This document shows, in pieces, positions 57,140 through 64,000 of a stretch of 64,000 nt of DNA (the first letter of the stretch is position 1; each line of letters starts with the position of its first letter). The position numbers and the translations under genes are program-made. The notes beneath the pieces are model-generated. The model worked only from the letters and a program-made list of their open reading frames with translations. It did no database searches and was not told the origin of the DNA. The DNA is from Paracentrotus lividus (taxonomy: Eukaryota > Echinodermata > Echinoidea > Camarodonta > Echinidae). The stretch spans positions 52,573,634-52,637,633 of the forward strand of contig CALNVZ010003433.1 in assembly GCA_940671915.1 (NCBI GenBank), given 5' to 3'.

Positions 57140-59655
57140 TGTCCGCAAAATTGTTCATACCCCTTCCCCCTTCCGTTTTTTGAGCCGTGCTCCTAACCTA
57201 ACTGAATCCGTTTCGTCAAACTTTCTGTTGATTAGTATGCTACTAACAATTGAACAATTAGAAAAATTTGAAATTTTGAAAAATTTAGTATTCTAGGGGT
57301 ATTTTGTTGGCAGTTTTACTAAAATCGCCATCTTCATAATTATTCATACCCTATAGGCGTGCCAAATCTAATTTATAATCCAATCATCTCGATTATAATT
57401 ATTTATTTAAATTTCCACCTAAAATAGTTCTTGTGAATGTCCAGAACCACCATTCATGTCTTCATTGGGTTTTGACCAATGCGTCCTCTGGAAAACCTAC
57501 AGCCAGTGTAAGGTTGCATTGTCTTTGGGCCATTTTGTGAGTCTTCAACTTCCCAGACATATTACTCAAGGGATTCCTGACGGGTCGTCGAATTTTCATC
57601 TCCAGATCATTCATTATGATTTTCCTTGAACTACTTCTTGACTAACTTTGCCGTATGCTTCTGAACTTCTTCCTGTTGATCTGTCCAATGCTGTCCCAGG
57701 TAACATTAACCAGCATAGGTTACATGCAGGTAATATGGGCACCCTAAGCTCATTTGCCTAATTTGCATAAAATTACAAAATGACACACAGTCTAATATTT
57801 GTTTATATGAATCGATAACTACTGCTCTAACTTTTATTGTGAAGAAAAACAATTATCACCAACTCCCCTGTCTGCAATATTCAAATGTTGACGTCATTAC
57901 CAAAGTGCCCATATTACCTGCATGTGCAGGTAATGTATTTAATGTATATTTTAAAATCTACAATGACTCTACCATGTCTGGAATTTGCTTAAAATGTTGA
58001 AAATCATTAACTTTAAGATGTCATTTGAAATTACAAGAGCCTTCAGTAAATACTTTGACTATATATTTCATTGTTTTGTATTTTGTATATTATTTCTTTA
58101 TTTAATGTTATTTAAATATTATTTTCATTATGCAAGTCAATATAGGCCTACAATAAGTTATTTATATTAATTATATACTGTGAATATACCCAAAAAATAT
58201 CGTAGCAAAGAGATTGATGCCTCATCCCAATACTAAGTACCAGAATCAATTCCGCCATTTTGGATGGCCCATATTACCTGCACTAATGTTGCTGTGTCAG
58301 GCAAGCATTCAATGCCACATTGCACCCCTTCGCTACTACAAATTGACCTGTACACGATAGTATGATCAAAATGAAACTACAAGCTTACTAAATATACAAA
58401 ACAATTGAGGTTACCCCCCTCAAACACTCTTTCACCATCACATTCTGTGAAATATCAAATTTTACATCAGGGTAAAAAAATGCCGTAAGTTTTACCTACC
58501 CTTGTTGGTTTTCAGCAATTTTCTCAGAGAAATTTCGGCATCAGATGCTCTCACGACGATATATTTTCGTATACAGTTCATATGAACAACATTATGGTCA
58601 CCGGTCACCGGTCGACGGTCACGACATGATTTGCTTCAGGTGGCCCATATTACCTGCTGGCCCATATTACCTGCATGTACCCTACTTCTGCAAGTTTTCA
58701 TCCAGGATCTTAATAAAAAGTCCTCACCGGGATGTCTCCTATTCTGAACAGATTCCCAGTGCTACTCGCACTGATAATCCCCCATAGCAGTTCTATGTGA
58801 ATGGCATGTCTCAAAATCAGGACACTGTTTTTTAGATTGAAGGATTCATCTCTGTTTTGCCAAATTGAAGCAAGTCCATATCACCCCTGAATTATGATTT
58901 TCCGTCATCAACTTATACAATTCTGGTCCATGAGTTAAAGTTCTGGTTTAAATGCGCTCAGGAACTGTCCAGAGGCCTACCGGTGGGTCTGACTGCAAAA
59001 CTGGAGTCTCTATTGGGAAGTGTCTCTATAGATATCCTCTATGCAGTATATGCTCATTGGCACCTTCGCCTCTGGCTGGTCAGTGGTATCCATTCCTACT
59101 TTGGTTGTGATCTGTGTGTTATTTTAGGCCTCGTAGTATACTTATTTGGCAATTCAAGGAAACATCTTGCTCATGAAAGAAGCATTTGAGTGTTAAATCA
59201 GGGACTAAAAAGGTGGATAGTGCGGTTATTCTATTTCAATAACATTGATATGAATGTTCCTAAGTGAAAAATCCAAACTCCTTGCAAGAAACCAATAATA
59301 AAGGGTTTGGAAAGCTGAAGACTTACAGGATGGCTCAAAGACTATGCAACCTGAATCAGCCTGGAGGTTTTCCAGAGGATACACGGGCCAGACCCCACAG
59401 AAGCCATGAAGAACGACTATATACACTTGCAAAAAAATATTTCGGATGATTATTTGAGAATATAATATGTATTTGTGGTTATTTGATAAGAAATTTGACT
59501 GGGTACCCCTAGGATATGAATAATTATGAACATGGTGTTTTTCGTAAATCTGTCAATAAAATACCCCTGGAATACCAAATTGCTTAAAATATCAAATTTT
59601 CCTAATAGTCCAGATGTTGTTAATATACTGATCACCAAAAAGTTTGAGGAAACTC
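57140..59655. mobile_element. Long-TIR DNA transposon, decayed
   Basis: The left arm (about 57216-57560) and right arm (about 59310-59655) are inverted copies. Landmarks are CTAGGGGTATTTTGTTG / CAATAAAATACCCCTGG, CATAATTATTCATA / TATGAATAATTATG, and GGTTTTCCAGAGGA in each arm on opposite strands. The interior shows no intact transposase. A second element is inserted at 57723-58677. It lies in a gene B intron. Confidence 0.65.
57723..58677. mobile_element. 955 bp element with CATGCAGGTAATATGGGC ends
   Basis: Inverted ends CATGCAGGTAATATGGGC and GCCCATATTACCTGCATG are flanked by TA on both sides. The terminal motif GGCCCATATTACCTGC is repeated internally (about 57907, 58266 and 58641). No coding content is seen. 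Confidence 0.8.
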
Positions 59656-59714
59656 ATTTATTTAAAAGCAAATAAAAAAAAACTTAAAAAATGTTAGGGG
59701 TAACAATGCGGACA

Positions 59715-59718
<4 letters not shown>

Positions 59719-59788
<70 letters not shown>
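59719..59788. repeat. (TA)n microsatellite
   Basis: About 35 uninterrupted TA units. Confidence 0.97.
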
Positions 59789-59791
<3 letters not shown>

Positions 59792-60219
59792 TTTATTATT
59801 ATTTGTTTAATAGAAACAGCGAAAGAGCAGGCAGAAAGTAAATACACCGTTGAATGTTTGCCATGTTGTTTAATGTTGCTTTGATTAAAAACGCATTGTA
59901 TTTTTTTCTCCACATTTTTTGACAAAGAAAATACAAAGTTAAGAAAGTACAAGAAACTTAACTTTTGTTTGACGTTTATCAGGAATTCAATTACAGAATT
60001 AATCATTAAAAACTAAAACATAATGACATTTGTTTGTCTTTTTATATACAAACGCGATTGATGAGATGTTATGTCCACATAGAATGGCTATGTACACCAT
60101 GTATATACACGGTGACAACTGGTTCAAGAAGTTCAAGATGTAATATCTTATAAAATCGGGGGGAAATAAATTAAAAGTAAAGGTCAAAGTGGTATCTCGC
60201 CCGAGGATACATCTCCAAA

Positions 60220-60365
60220 ACTCCAAGGCTCCGGAGACATCTCCGAGAAAGAGAAAATATTTAATATGAATCTTCGAGACAAATGGGACGTCGCAAAGAC
60301 TCACGAGACGTCGCAGAGATGAAGTCGTAAACAAGTCTCAAACCAGTCTCATCGCAGGTGAGATA
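60220..60365. repeat. GAGAC/GTCTC-rich repeat
   Basis: Words GAGACATCTCCGAG, GAGACGTCGCAGAGA and CAGTCTCATCGCAGGTGAGA resemble the repeat at 31190-31400. It lies directly downstream (minus sense) of the 114 bp UPA exon of gene B. Confidence 0.5.
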
Positions 60366-60405
60366 CACCATCATACCAATATCAAATAGTTTTGCAGTTG
60401 CTCAC

Positions 60406-60519
60406 CTTATCTGATACGCGTTGCTGATCAAGAAGAAAAGAAATGTTGAGATGTCCACAACCCCACTGTACTAAGTACTGTTCACCTGGTAAAGCCACTT
60501 CATAGTCCGATATTGGTTC
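60406..60519 (-). CDS. Gene B UPA region, second part
   Basis: 114 bp (acceptor TATAG|GAACCA, donor TAAG|GTGAGC), phase 0 at both ends. It encodes EPISDYEVALPGEQYLVQWG then LNISFLLDQQRVSDK, collinear with the 38-residue exon of gene A. Confidence 0.88.
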
Positions 60520-61342
60520 CTATACGGACACATTAAAGATAAGTTTGTTATCTAATCACTGTAATTGTAAAAATTACTGACTGCCTTGAATATATCAATG
60601 GAAGCATAATATCATGATAACTGATTAAAGCAGAAGAAAATGATAAATTCATGAACATGTGGTACATGTATATATTTTTTTCGAGTTTCTAATTTATAAT
60701 CTTTATTGCAAGATCATGAAGATGTCTATTTAAACAAAATTCAAATAATAAAAGCATAAAGTAAAACGGGGTGAAAAGACAAATATCCAGATCATTTTAT
60801 TATTTTCAATTTTTGATACATGTTCATGAAAGTTATATCCCAGGAAGGTAGTATATCACTTGGTTATTTCATGGTACGACATTATTGTTTAACCAGAAGC
60901 GGATTCAGGGGAAGAAGAACGGGATTCGAGGGGCAGCTTCCCAAAGACTACAAATTTACAACAACCCCAACAAAATGAGTAAAAGCGACCCAATATGGGC
61001 CAAAATTCAACCGACATTCAGGCCAAATTAAATTTTTTTTGGTCGTTGATTAGATCAAGGAGCTACATTGGAGTTATAAAATAATGAGTGAGAACTGTTT
61101 CATAGATCTTTCAAGCCGTCAGGGAACATCATGTCAGGTGTGAGCTCAACTGGATCTTTCCTGCAGACGGGTAGACAAAAGATTATGACTGTATTTTCAA
61201 ATGGAAATGTGCTATTGATATTGTCATAAATAGTTACACTAGCCTGCCAATATGCGAGAGGAAAAAATAAGATCAATGACATGAAGCCATTAATCCTAGA
61301 GTCATGATGATATTATATAATTTTAAAACAAAATGTTCGCAC

Positions 61343-61608
61343 CTCCGGTTTTCCGTTCAAGTCATCTCTGAGACATAGGTAAACACATGTCTTTTCGTTT
61401 CTTGGTCTTGAAACTGGTCTGTAAGGGGTACATATGAGACGCTTCCCGACCAAGTTTGTTCTGAGTATGTGGTCACTCCATGCTTTCAGTTTAGCAACAA
61501 TCCACCAATCCGAGAAGTGGTCAATGTAGAAATCAAGGTCTCTCTGTCTGACAACACATTGTGGTATCTCGCCTATATGAGATGGAACTGATGAGAACTG
61601 TTCTGAAG
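61343..61608 (-). CDS. Gene B UPA region, first part
   Basis: 266 bp (acceptor TGTAAG|CTTCAG, donor CGGAG|GTGCGA), phase 1 in and phase 0 out. It encodes IPQCVVRQRDLDFYIDHFSD, then WWIVAKLKAW and GKRLICTPYRPVS, nearly the gene A sequence. Equal length and conserved core indicate that both genes are, or recently were, under protein-level selection. Confidence 0.88.
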
Positions 61609-62060
61609 CTTACAAAAGAGAACAAGAAAGAGAAGGTAATAATCGATTTAATATGATTTCAATAAAATAAAACAACAACACAAAGAGTAAAAACGTGCAG
61701 TGGCCATAGTGACGTATCCAGGCGGGGGAGCAAGAAGAGCGCTCCCCCAATATTCTTTAGGAATCAAACACTGATCATGTTAAAGAAATGATATTTAAGC
61801 AAATGGCTTTCTTAAAAACATCATGAGAAGATAAATTATTTCAAACAAAACAACTATATGGCGTGGAAAATTAAAATATTCGTGGTTTCAAGGGATATTG
61901 ACTATTGATTATCAATAAGGCCTGCAGCATATATGTATTGCAATCAAATTCAAGATGGGTTATAGTTTTGGTAAAATTCAATAATGGCAAGTTTTGATCT
62001 CTTAAGAATCACTCCTCAAAAACGAGCAAATTGAAATGTAAGACATTTCAACGGTCTTAC

Positions 62061-62762
62061 TGTTGTTCCGTGTGTAGAGGATGACTTGTGCTTTAGCTGT
62101 TCTTGCGAAGATAGCACAATGTGGTAAAGTGACCTTGACAGGTGTGTCGAACCTCAGACCAGACGGTGAGAACTTGAGACCAACTGAGATGATTGCTTCG
62201 TCTTCCTTCAGAACCATTTCAGGAGGAACCTCTGTGAGTACCTGTACACTGATGGTCTGATGTATAGAACGTTTAACTGGAGGAATACTGACTTCAATAT
62301 GGTGTTCCTCAAGGCGTATAACCTTTGACATCTTGGAACACTGTTCGGTGCGTTCTTGTGGATCATCTTGGCCCTCTTTCACATCGCCCATTGGTTTTGA
62401 AATGGAGTGCGGATATTTTGATATCTCATTAGGCCTATCACTCGAATTAGCTTCAGGAGGATCGTCTGCAATCGCTTGCAGAATTACATTCCTGTGCGGT
62501 GCATCATCCTGGATATTGTGTTCATCCTGTCGAGTGATCTGCGACATCTGAGGTATCTTCTCGTAGCGTTGTTGAGGATTCTTTCGGCTCTTCTTCGGAT
62601 TCTCATTGCGCTTTGGTACAGAGGGTAAGGATTTGATTGGTGCCTCATACCCTTCGATCGTAGGAGTCAGTCCATAGACATGTAGCTGTAATCTGCGATA
62701 GATGTTTTCCACTGGATCGCTTTCCATTTTAAGACTATGGTACGCTGGTTCAATAATCATTC
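62061..62762 (-). CDS. Gene B ZU5 exon, with internal insertion
   Basis: 702 bp (acceptor AATAG|GAATGA, donor AACA|GTAAGA), entered and left in phase 1 as in gene A. It begins MIIEPAYHSLKMESDPVENI, matching the RAYHSN...DIYR start of the gene A exon. About 100 charged residues follow, and then a ZU5 core with SIPPVKRSIHQTISVQVL, VGLKFSPSGLRFDTPVKVTL and PHCAIFA. The extra segment includes MSQITRQDEHNI and LQAIADDPPE, which look like a decayed copy of MSKVIRLEEHHI and VQVLTEVPPE of the ZU5 start. Confidence 0.9.
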
Positions 62763-62869
62763 CTATTTAATAAATGGAAATAAAAAACAAATAAGGAAGG
62801 ACAATAAGGAAGAGAATTAAGGTCATTATGTGTTTGTGTGTGTGGTAAGTTATGTGTGTATGTAAAGGT

Positions 62870-62876
62870 TTGTGTG

Positions 62877-62920
<44 letters not shown>
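62870..62920. repeat. (TG)n microsatellite
   Basis: About 22 TG units with a few interruptions, in the intron upstream of the ZU5 exon of gene B. Confidence 0.95.
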
Positions 62921-62926
<6 letters not shown>

Positions 62927-63258
62927 GATGTGTTGTCTGTGAGAGGGTTGTATAATGTATCTTTATTAGGAAAACTGAAGGTCAAATAATGTTGGCATAA
63001 ATTTGTGACTACATGGAAGGAGGACAAATTATTGGCTCCAGATGTGATTATGGTTACTAAATGTGCCATTAATGTCCTGCACATTTTGTTAAATACCGAA
63101 AATGTGCAGTTGCACAGTGCTGCACATTTTATCAAATAAACGCACATTTCGATTATTTAATATCGAAATGTGAAATTTACCATTCACCATAATCAAGGCA
63201 ACTATAAGACAAAGTTTGTCATTGTTAGACCGTCACATGAATTTCCTCTTGTACTCAC

Positions 63259-63311
63259 TTGCCAGCTCAATATCTTCCACTGAGTAGATGGTTTCTTCCA
63301 TTGAGATTGAC
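63259..63311 (-). CDS. Gene B exon joining to ZU5 exon
   Basis: 53 bp with acceptor TTGTAG|GTCAAT and donor GCAA|GTGAGT (consensus). It contains ATG at 63301 and encodes MEETIYSVEDIELA; joining to the ZU5 exon gives ...ELARMIIEPAYHS in frame. It may hold the initiator methionine, or be internal if the basic exon upstream is real. Confidence 0.65.
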
Positions 63312-63721
63312 CTACAATTAATGTAAAACTAACAGAATTATGAAAACAGCACAATGTAACATATAACATGGATGCATGCTGCTTGTTAACTGCTTCGTCT
63401 ATCGGAAGACAAAATCGAGTCTCAATAAGTATTAGTAATAGTCCATTACTGTACCCTTCTCATTTTCAGATTATGAAACCCTATAATTTCAAAACTTTTA
63501 TAATCGAAATGAAAGGACCTTATGAATGAGGAAATTTTAAATCGCTTTATTATTACTGCAACATTCAAACCTTTTCTTAATGCTTATATCGATATTTTAC
63601 GTCAATAAGATAGCGAAGAAACCACAGGAAATGTCCATAAATAGTTTGTTTTTCTTACAAAAATAATATACAGTTAATTTTTCTACTTGGTTGAACGGGG
63701 AAAAAAAACATATGAAATTAC

Positions 63722-63792
63722 ATTTTCCTTGGCCTAGGAATGTTGATCTTTGATCTCCTTCGTCGCCGAGCTGGTTTATGTCTCATGGGTTT
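63722..63792 (-). CDS. Gene B candidate upstream exon: basic peptide
   Basis: 71 bp bounded by acceptor ACTTAG|AAACCC and donor AAAAT|GTAATT. It encodes KPMRHKPARRRRSKINIPRP and RK. It leaves in phase 2, and the next exon (63259-63311) starts with the single base that completes ATG, giving a continuous frame. The peptide is strongly basic, like a nuclear-localisation or membrane-binding stretch. Support is only splice sites and phase, so it is tentative. Confidence 0.45.
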
Positions 63793-64000
63793 CTAAGTAT
63801 AAAACAAATAGAATTCAGTTACCAAATGGTACGAAATAGAAACTGTCCATTAAACGGATTACATTTATCGATTAACATTTTCACGGTTACTTTGTTTGAA
63901 AGTATATTTATTCGGATGTCGTTGCCGTTTGAAAAACTGAAAAGTCCTACGTTGATTTACGGGACGTCAAAATGATTTGTACATTTGTCTACCTATTATT
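63793..64000. other. Right edge; no exon recognised
   Basis: AT-rich sequence upstream of the candidate first visible exon of gene B. Earlier exons, including any ankyrin array, would lie past the window edge. Confidence 0.4.

Larger units (their letters stand above)
50658..63792 (-). other. Gene B span: ZU5-UPA-death domain gene, at least seven to eight exons
   Basis: Minus-strand paralogue of the gene at 11332-22357, in the same orientation and with the same order of ZU5, UPA and death exons. Exons of 266, 114 and 151 bp are identical in length and phase to their partners. It lacks ankyrin exons within the window; upstream exons may lie past 64000. Its linker exon is expanded by a 34-residue tandem repeat, and its ZU5 exon has a long insertion. 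Several transposons and a tRNA-like gene occupy the 6.9 kb intron before the fifth paralogous exon. As for gene A, a role in death-domain signalling is inferred from domains only. Confidence 0.85.

Noticed and set aside
57430-59450. Possible Tc1 transposase inside the long-TIR element
   Set aside because: The apparent peptide similarity came from the inverted arms (GGTTTTCCAGAGGA in each). No DDE motifs or continuous frame were found.

Overview
This is eukaryotic, AT-rich, intron-rich and transposon-dense DNA, very probably from a sea urchin (echinoid). Three things suggest this: the multi-ankyrin/ZU5/UPA/death-domain genes, foldback transposons with terminal inverted repeats built from short tandem repeats (the architecture described for sea urchin TU elements), and tRNA-derived SINE-like units. 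The species is an inference and cannot be fixed from the window alone. Two runs of N (11624-11639 and 33873-33897) mark assembly gaps.

Two protein-coding genes can be supported, both on the minus strand and paralogous. Gene A (about 22357 down to 11332) encodes about 27 ankyrin repeats in one large exon, then ZU5, UPA and a C-terminal death domain in six smaller exons; its splice phases fit throughout. Gene B (from at least 63792, possibly beyond the right edge, down to 50658) has the same ZU5-UPA-death layout. Three of its exons have exactly the same lengths as in gene A (266, 114 and 151 bp). No ankyrin exon of gene B lies in the window. Where gene A has a 64 bp linker exon, gene B has about 1 kb of a 102 bp (34-residue) coding tandem repeat. 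The family is related to UNC5, PIDD and ankyrin. Such proteins are presumed intracellular scaffolds that couple a ligand-binding repeat array to death-domain signalling; that role is inferred.

The rest is mobile and repeated DNA. From left to right: a 3.5 kb element with 180 bp terminal inverted repeats and G-tract repeats (343-3876); two SINE-like tRNA units (5.0-5.3 kb); a 2.1 kb tandem duplication (6.1-10.3 kb); a 785 bp MITE (10333-11117); a TU-like element inside gene A's largest intron, carrying a nested TA-flanked element (12913-16863); a 6.9 kb palindromic foldback element with three nested insertions (22813-29695); many hairpin MITEs (30-42 kb); and a 1.7 kb repeat present twice (32 and 46-48 kb). 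Gene B's largest intron (53.5-60.4 kb) holds a second TU-like element, a long-TIR DNA transposon with an insertion, and a tRNA-like gene with a UCA anticodon followed by a T6 terminator.

Two features need care. The ankyrin exon of gene A is split by a 4-base insertion beside a near-identical seven-repeat duplication. The linker repeats of gene B, and the second copy of the 1.7 kb repeat, are full of small indels. These could be genuine decay or errors in assembling repeats.
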